64,000 bases of DNA, from NCBI GenBank assembly GCA_963693085.1, contig OY856413.1, positions 749,114,056-749,178,055 of the forward strand, written 5' to 3'. The notes below the pieces were generated by a model. It was not told the DNA's origin. It was given only the letters and a program-made list of their open reading frames with translations, and made no database searches. Below are positions 12,464 to 25,364 of the stretch, piece after piece. The translations under genes were made by a program, and so were the position numbers. The stretch is from Alisma plantago-aquatica (Eukaryota > Streptophyta > Magnoliopsida > Alismatales > Alismataceae). Position 1 is the first letter of the stretch. Every line of letters starts with the position of its first letter.

Positions 12464-12523
12464 ATATAGAGCTTAAGGCATTGGGTCACTTCCATTAAAG
12501 ATCCAATCTTTACTAATAGAAAA

Positions 12524-12754
12524 TCAATTATTCTTTATAAGAAATTCAAATATGTTCTTGTCCAAACAAGATATAGATATGATGTTCCTATCAATGGTAG
12601 GTACATAATGTAAGTTCTCTAACTCTATTACAAGACCACTTGGCAGAGATAATCCATAAGTTCTAAATGCACTGGCAGCTACTCTTACTCCATCAGCAAC
12701 TTGCAGTTCAGCCTCACCTTTCTTTCTAGGTGTACTTCTTTTCAGATCTTTCAC
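12524..12754 (-). pseudogene. Copia-1 protease-region fragment
   Basis: The 76-residue frame has KGEAELQVADGVRVAASAF, LSLPSGLVIELENLHYVP and RNIISISCLDK, the stretch after the protease active site in Copia Pol. The active-site D-x-G segment upstream (near 12755-12800) is degraded: a ...SWALDTRCGSHIC-like reading is visible with frame breaks. Confidence 0.8.
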
Positions 12755-13253
12755 ATTTGAGCAAATGTGTGATCCACATCTGGTATCTAGTGCCCAAGAT
12801 GAAGAAGTATAAAAGTTAATCTCAATTATGTATATACCAAAATTAGATATCTTTGTCCCTTACTTCATCTTTCTTAGTCCTTTTGAGTGAAAAGGACATA
12901 TTCCTTTTGAACCTACCCTTTTCCTTTTCTTGAGTGTAGAATTCTTGGACTTTATCTTATCCTCAGAACTCTTCTTGGCCTTACCTTTGTCCTTGGACTA
13001 TGTTTTGTTGATCAACATCATGGGTTTGTCCATCTTCATTTGTGCTTCAACATTTATCAACATGCCAAGAAACTCAACAATAGTTTAGCCAACTTACTCA
13101 AGTGATAACACTCGATAAACTGGCTATATGATTCTGGCAATGATTTTAGAATTATATCTGTTCCCCACGCTTGACCTAAAGGAAATCTCGGTCTCTCTGA
13201 ATGTTCCATATGCCCAATCACATTGAGCACATGGGGCTCTACTGGATCTCCCT

Positions 13254-13469
13254 CTATGAATTTACACTCAAGTAGCTCCTTGGTGACATTATACCTTTCT
13301 TGCTTTCCATGTTATTTATGCACTCATATTTCATACAACCCAACATAACATTTTTAATTTCTACAACATCATTGGCATGATTCAAGTAAGAATCCATGTC
13401 AGGCTTAGGCGCATATGGAGCGAGTTCCACTATAATTGGTGCTTCAGGGATATAGAGAATGTTTCTCAA
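13254..13469 (-). pseudogene. Copia-1 gag fragment
   Basis: The 71-residue frame reads ...ELAPYAPKPDMDSYLNHAND and EIKNVMLGCMKYECINN, resembling the Copia Gag (UBN2-type) segment with an LMLACM-like helix. It lies between the protease-like frames and the primer binding site. Confidence is moderate because this Gag region is poorly conserved. The rest of gag toward 12760-13250 is in broken frames. Confidence 0.6.
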
Positions 13470-14279
13470 AGTCCTAAACCAGTTATGGAATTATATCTAT
13501 TTAGATTGTCCTTCTCAAGGACCGATATCAATGATATTGTGTTTTCCATTAATTCTACAAGAGTAAAATTTGCACTTTGTCAAAACATGTTTGATTTGAT
13601 TTTATAATATTGACAATACTAATTAGTTCTTTAATTAACTATCACTCCCACTGTTTTGTTCAAAATGATAACCCTCACTAACAATTCAAAAGATTGTATC
13701 ATACAATCTTGTTGTGAGCCAAGATCCATGTTTTATCAAATCATGAGTCATCCTTCTTTGATCACCAAGAATTTGACTATTTAGGTAGGCAACCTTTAGC
13801 AATTGTATCTGAATGCAACTATTGGATAGATGATGTGCAGAAATCCTTGTCACTATCCATCTCTATAATTCTAGGAACTTAATCTCATTAAGGTCAACTA
13901 GTTTAGCGTAACCCAAAGGCCAACACGACAGATAATGCACCTTGTTTTGGAAGATCTACATAAAGATAGACATCCCTCCATGCTTTGGCGTAACCTATGT
14001 TTAGTTGATCAAGCTTTACATGTGTGTTGCTTATGGAAAGCATCCAAGGCTTAATATTTATTTGAGTGATTTATACTTATAAATACATATACATATCCTA
14101 TCACCACATACGAATAATATGTATCATATACATACTATATCCACAAATAATGCATGCAATTTAAAAATATGAGTGATGGTTATAGCCAAACTAATGTAAT
14201 TCTTTGAAGCCACAAAGAAGTGCTACCACCTATGGTCCATGTCATATGTAATAACATGTACACGTAGAAATCCATGTTG

Positions 14280-14520
14280 GAACAAGTCTAGTCATTTGAC
14301 TAAACTCTTGAGTCAATCGGTTGGCTTCCTGGTCGGTCAATTGGTCTCTTGGATCAGTTGACTGGCCTAGAGTTCAAATGGAATCTAGACTCCTCTAGTC
14401 AAATGGTTGAGCCACCAGTCAATCAGTTAGCTCCTCTTGTTGTCTGGAATCCTTAGTCCTCGAGTCCATCCATTCGACATCGGATTCGGTCGACTCATCT
14501 AGTGTATAACGTTTTCTCTT
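14280..14520. repeat. Short palindromic words in the Copia-1 leader
   Basis: Between the LTR and gag the sequence repeats units such as gtcaatcggttggcttcctg, gtcaattggtctcttggatc and cagtcaatcagttagctcct, which resemble the LTR arrays of other elements here. No coding frame is visible in 13620-14934. Confidence 0.6.
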
Positions 14521-14934
14521 TTATAAAATAGAAAATAAAGCTATCATATTTCTATTTAACTTATTACATTGTAAAAGTGAAACATGGAGTTCCTTTCGAG
14601 GGGAGAATAGGAAGGAAATCATTGACTTACATATGGAAAAAGTGAGAGAGAGATACTGGATATGAAAATTGAATATAAAAATGTAGGAATAAAACTATTC
14701 AACCAAGCACACATATCTAGGAGGTATTGACCATAACCACACTTACATTCACCATTAAATAATTTCAGGGCCACACATATAAATTGCATATATATTATAA
14801 TATATATATTGGGATCATATGTGGTATTTAATCAGATATCCACAATAATCATTTAAATATATGTATTGTATACAATAAATAATAAAACAAAAACCAATCA
14901 TATCAATAAATCCCAAAACATAGTAAATTGACCT

Positions 14935-14947
14935 GGCTCTGGTACCA
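14935..14947 (-). promoter_or_regulatory. Copia-1 primer binding site (initiator Met-tRNA type)
   Basis: The minus strand reads TGGTACCAGAGCC one base inside the 5' LTR. This is one change away from TGGTATCAGAGCC, the usual plant site complementary to the 3' end of initiator methionine tRNA. Confidence 0.85.
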
Positions 14948-15442
14948 CTTTAGGGAAATATGGAGATAGAGATTGCAATGGAAACAAAACAAATTCTTGC
15001 CATATTTCCCTTAAATAGTAGATAATGTCAACAACTATAGATTGGGAAGGAAGATTTGCAAGGCATATACTTGGTCTTAGAGAAAATCTAGAGACTATCC
15101 TTGCAACATCATTCTTATTTTTTAAGCATAACCCTAATGGGTTTTCGGCGATAGCTTCCTAGTGTAGCACAACAGATGACGATTGACAACATACTCCTAG
15201 CAGGTGGGAAACACCTCCATGCCTCTATGTAATCCACACAGACCACTTGGAACTACTATCATTCTTTTGGAACTGACATGGAGTTATCCCTTTGATGTCA
15301 ACGTGCTAGTGTTGACTTCTCCTTCTTATTGTCTCTCCAATTTATGGGTAAGACTTGCTCAGGCTCTCATGTTACCAAAACATGAGAGGAAAAAAAGTTC
15401 AGAGCTTATTGTTGTGTCTCCTAAAAGCCTTGAAAACCCCTC

Positions 15443-15450
15443 TATTTATA
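15443..15450 (-). promoter_or_regulatory. TATA box of Copia-1 5' LTR
   Basis: The minus strand reads TATAAATAGAGGGG. It is the presumed transcription start region of the element, since this LTR is the upstream one on the minus strand. Confidence 0.7.
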
Positions 15451-15529
15451 TGAAGGCCAAGGTCAGGGTTTCTAGATCAACTGGGACTCGAAGAAATGGA
15501 TTTTTCACAAATTTCTAGCAGTTGCAAAT

Positions 15530-15860
15530 CACAAATCGGTCAGTTCACATTGAAACTAGTCAATTCATATGTGAATCAGTCAGTTGAATACATGAACCGA
15601 TTGGTTCACATGTGAATCAGTCGATTCAACATTTGAATTGGTCAGATTACTATATTCCTATTCAAAAACATATTGGCTTTCAATGTGACGATTACTACAC
15701 AACATGGCATCAACATCAATCCTTGATCTAGTCATACTGATCGGTCAACTGATCGTTTCACATCTAAAAAATCGATTCACATTTTGAACCGATCATTCAC
15801 TTCTGAACCAGGAAATTCATATTCTGAATCGCGAGGTTCATTTCTGAACTAGGTGATTCA
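15530..15860 (-). repeat. Palindrome-rich array in the U3 of the Copia-1 5' LTR
   Basis: Repeated words such as gtgaatcagtcagttgaa, catgaaccgattggttcac and atgtgaatcagtcgattcaa lie directly upstream of the TATA box. The array matches the one at 8340-8640 but has drifted base by base. Confidence 0.75.
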
Positions 15861-16947
15861 AATTCTAATTCAGCCAATGTACAACAAATGTTGTTTGAAT
15901 GGAATACCTAAATACTTAAGTAATCAAGTTAAACCGTATTTATGAGTAAACACCTTTTCCAAGTGAATCATATGTGTATGACCATATAGGTCCCAAATTA
16001 TATTGGCAGTGAATGTCCATTACCAATTTATTACATCACAAACAATGAGTGGTATCTAGTAACACATCATCGCTACCAAGTAATTGGAAAGTTGGAGAAC
16101 AACTTCAACCTTCAATTTGTGATCATTGTTACTATAATTGTGTAGTTCCTTTGTCTCTGATATCCAGATTGAACTCAAGGCATGGAATCCTCATCCTCAA
16201 TGTTCAAGCCATGTTTCTTGAACTAGAACATATTGATGAGATAAATGTGAGCTAAATATCTCGTATTGACTCACATGAGCATGGCCATCCCTTATCAAGT
16301 GGCCATGATATCAATATCCAATAGGAGGGAAAAATCACATCTACATCACTCACAATCAAAATCCATGTGTCACAAAGTACCTACACACCACCTTTATGGC
16401 AACCCTTATTCAAGGTCATGCTAGGTGATGTCCAAGTACAATGGACAACATGTAATATGTCTAGTGAGTTCAGGTCTAAGAACCACAATTTACATTATTA
16501 CTATGAGAGCCAATTTTGACTACCATTGCATGGTCTCCATGTATCACTCTCAAGGTGGATCTATCTGTTACACTATTCTCTAATAAGTACCTATGTGTTT
16601 GGTTTTATATCACATATCATGACTGATGATATTATGGCATCAACAAACACACACTCTAGTCTTGTGTATGACTGTTGTCTATTTTGCTTCCATAGTAATA
16701 TCCACCTAGGGACATAATCAGAATGTATGTACCATTATCATAAATTTGATATCATTATTCAGGTCCTCAACCTGAAGACACATGTCATCGGCTATCATCA
16801 TTCTTTATATATTTATTAAGTTACATCATTATCTCATAACTAAATATAATAGAATAAATAGAATTGCCTTCTAATATTATCAAATCAATGACATCATGCC
16901 ACATTGTAATCATCACATGATTGTCTCTCTGGACATACATACCAACA

Positions 16948-19716
16948 CTTTCTTCTTGCATTAGTGGAAGATTGACCTTGAAGACCTAAAATATACCCAT
17001 TTTTTACTATGAAAATTGTATCACCTAAAACCCCCTGACTTCTAATGACTTCCCTTGTTTTCCCCTAGGTTATAGTAACGAGCATGACCCCTGATGAAAA
17101 TCTCATTGGGGTCATGGTTATAGTTCTGGTCCAGGGCGCTTCTAGGATGTATGTGTCTATTTTGGATCTTCCTGTTGTTATTATGGGGTTCCTCTTCATA
17201 CTTAGTTCAGATAGGTACAACATTCGTCAGCCAAACATAGGCTATTATCGGGGTTTGTGATGAGGAGACTAAGGCATTTAGGGTAATGTGAACCCCTCCA
17301 TGGACTAAACTTTTAGTGTAGAATGCATTTTTTAATGTCATCCATAATAACTTTCCTTTGTTCATCCTAGTCTCTGGAAAACATGAACTTACAATTTAAC
17401 TCTTTAGGTTCTATAACAATTTTCTTCCATATGCCCTTCTCATCCTATTTGTTCTTTTCAGCTCCTATTTATACTTAACACCAAAAACTCATGCTCCATA
17501 AATTTTTCAGTTATTATAGGAATCTACAAGATATTATATAGTATGAGTTTTTTCATATTATAAATTGATTCAAATTTATCAGATTGTAGTACCATTATTC
17601 ACATTTTATGAATAGATTCATATTATATTGTTTCCCATCCTTAGGCTGTCGATAATCAAGAGAGTGAAAAGAATAAGTTCGCTTGATATATAAATGGAGA
17701 GATAAGAATTGATCCTACATCATTATAAATGAATGATCGAGAGTAGTCCTTAAAGAATAGAATAGACTCTAGAAGGCTCTCCAAGATTAATAGGAAACCT
17801 CTAATCCATTTTTGCATTCATTAGATCCATGGAGGACATGAGGGAAACTTCAACAACTATTGTAAAACTAAAAGGAGATGATTATGTCAAAAATCCAAGT
17901 CTACTCAAACAAAGACACCCTAGTTTAACCTTCATGGATTTTAAGGTTTAGTAGGTCATTTGAGATTTGAGGTTAAGTTCAATTATTGCATAGATTATGT
18001 GTTATTCTATGATGAAAAATATTAGAATACATGTTATCCATCCAAAGCCCATTACCTTGATAGGAAGTTTCAAAGGGATCTTTTGTGCTTGGTCTCAATA
18101 TATTTTGCATCATACACACATCTTATGTTATATTGAAATAACAGCTCACTTTATTAAAATGAATAACCAAATGTTTACAAAGCTAAAACCAATAAGCAAC
18201 TTGAAAAGAAAAACTACACAAATAGAAAACAACTACACATATGGCATTGCTACATCCCTTTAAATTATTTTTTCCCTGAGGAGATCTAATGTCGTGTAGA
18301 TTTTTCTAATTTTCAAGATTAAAATTAGCAACTAGTGTGGAAGTATAGATCAAAGCATGTCTTCATCAAACACCATCTAAGTAAAATACCCTGACTCCAC
18401 CTTGCAAGTACATAAAATAGTTCATATGTAATTAATCATTCTTGAAAGTGATTATATATAGAAAAATCAAAATATGCAAGATTCATTTATGTGAAAAAAC
18501 ATTTTTTAGTTATGAGATTCCCCATTATTTTGAAACAACATTATCAAAAAATCGATCAGCCCACTCAAATTTGTAATATGGAGGTCACCAAGCTTTAATA
18601 TAGAAGGGAGATGCTACCCAATATGTACAAGTTCCATCACTCCAATGTGAGGAGGTCACATTAAACCAAGGATTTATGAGCAGTCATGGGGGGCATCTTT
18701 TCTAGGAACTTATATAAACTCACAAGATTATTCATCAGAATATATAGTAACTTGCATTAATAAAATGGCACAAATTATAAGGAGAGATACATACATGGAT
18801 ATGAATTAAACCTCCCATTTTTTCAATATTATAGAATAAGTATACCTTTTATGTTGAAGAATAGGGATAGATCTTTTATTTATGTTGGCTCAAGATTAAA
18901 ATAAGGGTTCATGTATGCAACATGTGGATTCTATGATCAATATATAATTTATTACCACTAAGGGTCACAAGGATTAAGATTAGGGTTTCAAAAATGAATA
19001 TTAATTGTAGGCGGGGTTGTACATACATTATCAACATATTTAAGGTTTCAAGTATTTCAAGAAAAACATCATAATCCTATGATTTATCAACATAATTTGA
19101 ATAAATTATCTCAAACCATGGTCATTTTAGGAGAAACTCTAATTCATAATCAAGAATCCATATTTATTATCATCAAGGGGTTAGATATCAAATTTTGATT
19201 TTAGGTCTCAGACAATATTTTCAGAGATGCTTACAAGATATAACTCAGGAAAATCATAATATTTAATTATATTAGTAAATTTTAAGTTTGATGTCAAATT
19301 AGTGTGTCATATATATATGTATATCTTGTAATATTAAGTCACAATTTTAATAATCAAATCAATAGAAATTGAGGTATCATTATAATAAGGAACAAATCTA
19401 GACTTTGCAAAAAAATTATAGATTTGCTATATTTTTATTAAAATTTATACTTACACATATTATTTGGCAGTTGTGGTCGAATTGCAATCAATTATATAAG
19501 ACTTGGGTCATTTAGTTGATTTCTAGTTAGAGAGCAAGCATTGCCCTTTATCAGTGATAAATATAGACACGTTAATTTATGATTCATAGTGGTCCATCTA
19601 AGGATAGTTGTCTACTTCACTACCCATGTCATGTATTGTAGCTAGGACATGCAAAAAATGAAGTCATTTATCTAGAGGTCTTTATTGACTGGTCATATGA
19701 TCTAATGGGAGAGAAT
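16948..19716. other. Gene-free stretch between Copia-1 and Copia-2
   Basis: AT-rich DNA with no recognisable domain in any frame and no clear repeat pair. The longest open frame (17997-18263, plus) has no recognisable motif and no coding bias that I can see. It is probably old intergenic or decayed transposon sequence. Confidence 0.6.
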
Positions 19717-20759
19717 TATTGGTAGTATGACTTCAGAGGTAGTCATATGATGATTGTAATGGCACACTTTGTAATTGATTTGATTAATTAATAAAGGCAA
19801 TTCCCATTATTATATTTTCTTCAATATGAGATTGTGATTATATTAATTATGTCCTCAGACTTAATGACTTGATGATATGTGATTTTGGGTTGAAAATTGA
19901 GCATGAGATCATGTTTATGCTAAGAGTTTCCTTTCTTGTCTAGGTCCCTAGTTGCATATTATTGTGGAAATTTTGAAAAATATTAAATATTAAGGCTAGT
20001 ATGTGTCTTTACTGATGAATATGTCTCATTATCCATGATATTAGATATTAAGTCAAACACATAGGAACTAGTTATGAACAAGGGTATTGGATAGACCCAA
20101 CTTGAGTATGATATATGGAAGCCAAAAATGGAGTTAAAATCACATCTCATGTGATAGTGGTGAATGTGGTCAATAGACCTAAAGTCACTACAACAATAAC
20201 TTGTTATTTAATGTACTCTAACACTGCTCAAGATGACCTTGTATAAGTGTTGCCATACATATAGTGTCTGTGCTCACCATGACACGTGTGGATTATTATC
20301 AGTGATGTGGAAGGAATTTATCCCTCCTATTGGAGTGATATCCTGCAACTTGATAAATGAAAATATGAAATGCATAGCCACACTCATGTGATTTATTATT
20401 GAACTCGTCTATATCTCAAATAGTATACTCTATATCAAGGAACACATATTGAACATTAAGATAATGATATTTACATGTTTTGGATCCATTTCAGATACTA
20501 GAGATAAACAAGTTATACAGTCACTATATGGTCACATTACTAGGTTGAAGTTTTTTTTGTCAAACTCTCCAATTACATGGGTGGAAATAAAGTTTTAATA
20601 GATACCAATCATTTTTTGTGAAATAATAATATGATTATATATATCACTACAATAATATTTGGAGCATATATGTCCACACACAGAGGATGCACATGGAAGA
20701 GGATCATAATCATGGACATGAGATTAATTAGTTAGTAAAAGGGTTTAGGTAAATAATTA

Positions 20760-21110
20760 GATCATTGATGGACTGACTAATATCCTAGTCAGAGGATTGG
20801 AAAGTCCAGTCAATTGACTAGTATGCCCAGTTTATTGACCAGGATAAGATCTGCCTAATTGGTCAACTTGCTAGCCCATTTTCTCGACGGGACAAGATTA
20901 GCCATTCAATCGGCCAGCTAGTCTAATCACCTGACTAGACTGGTTTAATGAATCTTCTTATGAGATCTAGTATGTTCTGACAAAGCATAGTCACCTGACT
21001 AGATTAGCTAGTCTCCTGTCTAGTTGTCCGAGTCAGACTGCTAAAAGGCTTCCTGATCCTATCGGTTGCTTGAGTAGAATAAGCAAGTCGTCTAAATGGC
21101 TGCCCCGAGC
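20760..21110 (+). repeat. Palindrome-rich array in the U3 of the Copia-2 LTR
   Basis: Words built on gactag/ctagtc and gtcaattgac recur: ccagtcaattgactag, ctagtctaatcacctgacta, agtcacctgactagattag. The array ends about 70 bp before the TATA box, the same architecture as in Copia-1 but with different words. Confidence 0.75.
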
Positions 21111-21176
21111 AGTCTTTTCAAAAATAGTAGTTGTCTTTTAATTTCCCACAATTTATTAGAAACCTTGTTTTTATCC

Positions 21177-21184
21177 TATATAAA
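21177..21184 (+). promoter_or_regulatory. TATA box of Copia-2 LTR
   Basis: TATATAAA followed by GAGG lies at the expected place between the palindromic array (U3) and the presumed R region. Confidence 0.65.
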
Positions 21185-21594
21185 GAGGTATGACGACCAT
21201 GTTTTTTTGTTACACATTTTGAGACATGAAACCTAGTAGTCTTTACTCAAAGGACAGAGAGATAAGTAGGTATTGTGTAGTGCTAGCACATTGCCAACAA
21301 AAAGGTTGCTCCTTCCCACTAGCACTTAGAGCATGATGTGAAATTCTCATTTATCCATAAGGATGATATAGAGATGTACACATCTTCAAGGACTGAGATT
21401 GGGAGAATTTTGAGGCCATATTATTCTATATATATTCTTGTGAGCATTGTCACTAGATGAACTTCACAAGAAAGGTATATCCCACATCCTTTCCCTCCTA
21501 ATATATTGTTGTTGCTGAGATCTACTCATCAGATCGCATATGTTAACTTTTTTTCTTATTTAATTGTTGTTGTCACCTCCACAAATCCCTATAC

Positions 21595-21606
21595 TGGCAT
21601 CAGAGC
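21595..21606 (+). promoter_or_regulatory. Copia-2 primer binding site
   Basis: TGGCATCAGAGC differs by one base from the canonical TGGTATCAGAGC complementary to initiator Met-tRNA and lies one base after the LTR end. Confidence 0.8.
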
Positions 21607-21899
21607 TATGTCAATCTATGGTATATTGGGATTTACAATCGATATGATCATGTTTCATTTTATCTTGGCCTGTATCGCTACATGTGATATGAACTAGAAA
21701 ATGTTAATGTGCATTAACTATAATTCCACATTGCAATGTAATTTTTTGATGTATGGGATGGGGTCAAACTATGAAAAATTGTGATTTTTTATTTTTCATG
21801 GAAGTAAAAATCCATGACCTTTTCAATGAACTTCCCCGAAATATAATAGTGGGAGCAATATTCTGAAAAATTAATATCAATAAAAACTTTTTCAAACTA

Positions 21900-23470
21900 A
21901 ATAGTAATGCCTACAAATACTTATTATAGATCGAGTAACAACAAGAAAACAAATTTCACTACAATCGGTCCTTGAGAAGGAAAAAATTAATGGAAATACC
22001 TTCCATGATTTGTTCATGACCTTGAGAATTGTCCTCACACATGACAGTAGGCTCTATGTCCTCTATACACCAGTACCAAATCAACTAGCTCTGAATGCAC
22101 CTAGGGTGGAAATGGAGGCTAATTGTAAGCATTTTGATGATATTGGGACACCAAATGCATTATTATATGCTCTGTGGATATAGCTTCAAAAGAAACAAAA
22201 GAATATAAGAGTAGTTAAGATGATAACACATATCACGACAATGTACAAAGAATAATAAACGAAGGAGAGGTATGATATCTCTAAAATTGAAGTGCAAAAT
22301 GACGTAGGTGATACAGTTGGACCCCATGTACTCAAGTTAATCGGGTATATAAAAACTCTAGAGAGACTAGGATTTCATTTATGACATGATTTGGTCATGG
22401 ATGTGATCCTAGAATAATTTTTGGATTAATACACATAATTTTTAATGAATTACAATATGAACAATTTTTTTAATTCATTGACAAAGCTACTCGGCATGTT
22501 AAGAACAACTAAGAGGAAAATGTAAGATAAGAACAAATCGGTGTTGATGGTTACAAGAAAAATTCAAGGGCAAAGGCAAAGCGAAGAAATGTTCTAAAAT
22601 TGGACGAAAGTCTAAGTCTTCAATAGTTAAGGAAAAAGGAGTTGTGGATAAATAAAGCAATTGTCACCTTTGTCAACAGACTGGACATTGGAAGAGAAAT
22701 TGTCCTATCTACCTAAAGGAATTGATGAACAAGAAGCAGAAGACATAGTTATCAACTGTAGGTATATTTGTTATAGAGATAAAATTATCTACTTCATCCA
22801 CATGGACAATAGATATCAGATGTAGATCTCACATAGGTTCAAATATGTAGGATCTCAAAATAAGTAGACCCATGAAGAAAGGGGAGGTGGAACTACATGT
22901 TGTAAATAAATCCATAGTTTTTTCCATTGTTTAGACAAGTAGTGATTATCTATGCCTAGTGGTATCATAAATAGACACACAATTTCCATTTTGTGTATGC
23001 CATATATAGGAACATCATTTATATTCTATGTTAGGACAAGAATGGTTTTAAATTTTATATCAAGAATGGTTGATTTTCTATTTCTAAAGATGAGATCTTT
23101 AGTGGAAGTGCTCCTATGTCTTATAATCCTTATTGATCATATCTTGATAAAATGTCATGACATAAATACTAAGATGATTAAACTCAACAAATCAAACAAA
23201 ATTATTGGTTTCATTGTTATCTAGGAAAGTTAAATGAGAAGCACATTTCTAGACTCCATACAGATGGATATCTAGACTCGTTTGATTTTGAATTAATTTA
23301 GAAACATCAATCTTGTTTATTAGGAAAGATGACAGAACCACCCTATACTGGAAATAGTGAGAAGAAAGTAATTTGTTAAAACTCATACATACTGATGTGT
23401 GTGAAACTTTTAGCACAAATGCTAAAGGTGGATATTAATACCATCACATTTAATGATGACTAAAATATAT
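21900..23470 (+). pseudogene. Copia-2 gag, protease and pre-integrase remnants
   Basis: A perfect CCHC zinc knuckle (CHLCQQTGHWKRNC) is encoded at 22662-22703 and marks the end of gag. About 80 bases later a protease-like reading STWTIDIRCRSHIGSN and then MKKGEVELHVVN follows. Near 23225-23335 the integrase zinc region reads LNEKHISRLHTDGYLDSFDF and SCLLGKMTEP. Stops and indels separate all of these, so no product is expected. Upstream gag sequence (21900-22600) is visible only as broken frames. Confidence 0.75.
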
Positions 23471-24150
23471 ATGGCTATGCGTATCTTATAAAACACAAGT
23501 CAAAATCAATTGAAAAGTTCAAGCAATTCATTAATCAAGTAGAAAATCAACTAGGTAAGAGTATTAGAGTACTTCAATCAGATGAAGGAGGTGAAAAATT
23601 AAGCTAAGAGTTTGAGGCCCTTCTGAAGGATTGTGAAATTTTTGATAATCAAAACCACCTGGAACACCACAACATAATGGTGCATCACATAGAAGGAATC
23701 ACACCTTGTTGAACATTGTATGATATATGATAAGTTTTGATATACTTCCAACTTCCTTATGGGAATATTCTCTAGACACCACAATGTTTATAGTTAACCG
23801 TGTACCTTCTAAATTTGTTGAAAAGACACTCTATGAATAAAGACTGGGAAATGTACCAATATGTCTTTTGTGAAGAATTGGGAATGTGACGATTTTGTTA
23901 GAAATAGTTTTCTAAAAAACATGTACCCTAATTAGACAAATGTTATTTTTTTGGATATTTTGAGGAACGAAGGGCTATTACTTCTATATTCCATCTGAAA
24001 ACAAAATGTTTGTTAAGAAAAAAATATTATTTATCAAAGTGGAGTTTTTTTAGGGTCTAGTGGGATAAAAATAGAACTTAGAGAAGTTTGAATCTAATAA
24101 GATAGCATGGAACATATGGAGGCTGATAATGAACAAAATGAATCACAAAT
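23470..24150 (+). pseudogene. Copia-2 integrase core remnant
   Basis: Plus-strand readings such as YAYLIKHKSKSIEKFKQFIN and GKSIRVLQSDEGGE match the integrase core, where the Asp in LQSDEGGE is a catalytic residue. A GYFEERRAITSIFHLKTK-like reading follows near 23960 in another frame. Multiple stops interrupt the domain. Confidence 0.7.
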
Positions 24151-24249
24151 TGTTGTGGAATATTCAGTTCCTCCTATAATATAGGAATGTTGAAGGTTAG
24201 CAAATAACGTATTGAGCTATATATATATATATGGATTTGTTGTGACTTA

Positions 24250-25364
24250 GAAAATGATGTGTATTTATGGATGTTGATGAACCAATAACCTACAATGAAG
24301 ATATTGAAGGACAATATCTGAAGAAATGGCCTGAAGCCATGAAATTCGAGATGGACTCCATGTATACCAACAAGGTATGAACCTTGGTGGATCAACCTGA
24401 AGGGATAAAACCCATATGATGCAAATGATCCTTCAAGAAGAAGACCAAAGTTTATCTTAATGAAAAAACCTACAAAGGTTGATTGGTAGCAAATGGTCAT
24501 AAAGAAATTTAACAATGGAGAAGAGCCAACAAACCATATTTTTTTATGTTGACTATGATGAAACTTTTTCACAAATTGCCAAGGTTAAATATGTCTAGAT
24601 CATGCTTGTCATTGCATCTTATCATGCTTGATGAGTCTAGTTGATGTTAAAGCAACATTTCTGAGTAGAGAATCTCATTAAGGATTTTTACATGATGCTC
24701 CAAATGAATCCATAAAGGTCTATAAGTTACAAAGGTCAATCTATGAATTAAAACAAGCAAGTTGGAGATGGAATATTTATTTTAATGAGACAATCAAATA
24801 GTTTGTCTCTATCCAAAGTGTAGATGAACCTTGTGTTTACAAGACAATTAGTGGGAGCATAATTAGATGCCTCATATTGTATGTTGGTTACATATTAGTG
24901 ATGTGGAATGCCATCCGTACTCTATAGTTGGTTAAAACATGGTTGGGAAACACCTCCTCCATGAATGACTTAGGATAAGAATCCTAGATAATAGGAATCA
25001 AAATCCACAAAGATAGATCACGAAGGCTTCTTGGTCTAAACCAAAGTACTACATTTACAAATTATTGTAAAGATTCGACATGCAACAGTCAAATACAGGT
25101 AACCTACCCATGTGTCATGGAATAAGACTCCACATGGATCAACATACCATCTCTTTTGAAAAGAGGTAACACATTATTAAGATCCTATATGCATCTAAAA
25201 TTGGATCTGTCATGTATGCAATGTTATATACACATCCAGACATCTCATATGCTTTGAGCATGATGCGTAGATATAAGCCAGATCTCGATGAAGGTCACTA
25301 GAATGATGTAGAAAACACCATTAAGTACTTCACAAGGACTAAGGATCCATTGCTTAGTTATGGT
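24250..25364 (+). pseudogene. Copia-2 reverse transcriptase remnant
   Basis: Readable segments are KWPEAMKFEMDSMYTNKV near 24320, KVYKLQRSIYELKQASWRWN near 24715 and QSVDEPCVYKTISGSI near 24815. Next comes LILYVGYILV near 24870, where the catalytic box usually reads YVDD and both Asp are lost. IIGIKIHKDRSRRLLGLNQS then follows near 24985. The domain ends at 25364 where a Gypsy-type LTR starts. Stops at several points confirm a pseudogene. Confidence 0.85.

Larger units (their letters stand above)
7764..16947 (-). mobile_element. Copia-1: complete but decayed Ty1/Copia retrotransposon
   Basis: Two direct repeats of about 2 kb (7764-9720 and 14949-16947) flank an internal region. On the minus strand it reads primer binding site, gag, protease, integrase, reverse transcriptase, RNase H and polypurine tract, which is the Copia order. 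The flanks are cttgc (7759-7763) and ctttc (16948-16952), a 5-bp target duplication with one mismatch. Every coding domain is broken by stops or frameshifts, so the copy is dead. LTR length and Gag/RT wording suggest a Tork-clade lineage such as Angela/TAR; this lineage call is only an inference. Confidence 0.9.
14949..16947 (-). repeat. Copia-1 5' LTR
   Basis: It is homologous along its length to 7764-9720. The start TGTTGGTATG is intact at 16947, but the last dinucleotide at 14949-14950 reads AA instead of CA. It carries the TATA box at 15443-15450 and the palindromic-word array at about 15530-15860. Confidence 0.9.
19717..21593 (+). repeat. Copia-2 5' LTR
   Basis: It begins TATTGGTAGTATG (degraded TGTTGGTATG) and continues with a sequence matching the start of the Copia-1 LTR (atgtgatgattgtaatg-like). 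It ends CCCTATA immediately before the primer binding site. It contains a TATA box at 21177-21184 and a palindromic-word array at 20760-21110. Confidence 0.75.
19717..25364 (+). mobile_element. Copia-2: 5' portion of a decayed Copia element, interrupted at 25364
   Basis: A 5' LTR (19717-21593), primer binding site, gag zinc knuckle, protease, integrase and RT remnants follow in Copia order on the plus strand. Sequence and LTR wording are close to Copia-1, for example the LTR start and the LLGKMT and SVDEPCVYK segments. The RT/RNase H region stops abruptly at 25364 (reading ...DPLLSYG), where the LTR of another element begins. A Copia-2-like LTR piece reappears at 38470-39130, consistent with an insertion followed by a deletion. 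Confidence 0.8.

Noticed and set aside
17997..18263. 88-codon plus-strand frame
   Set aside because: No motif, no neighbouring gene structure and ordinary AT-rich composition.
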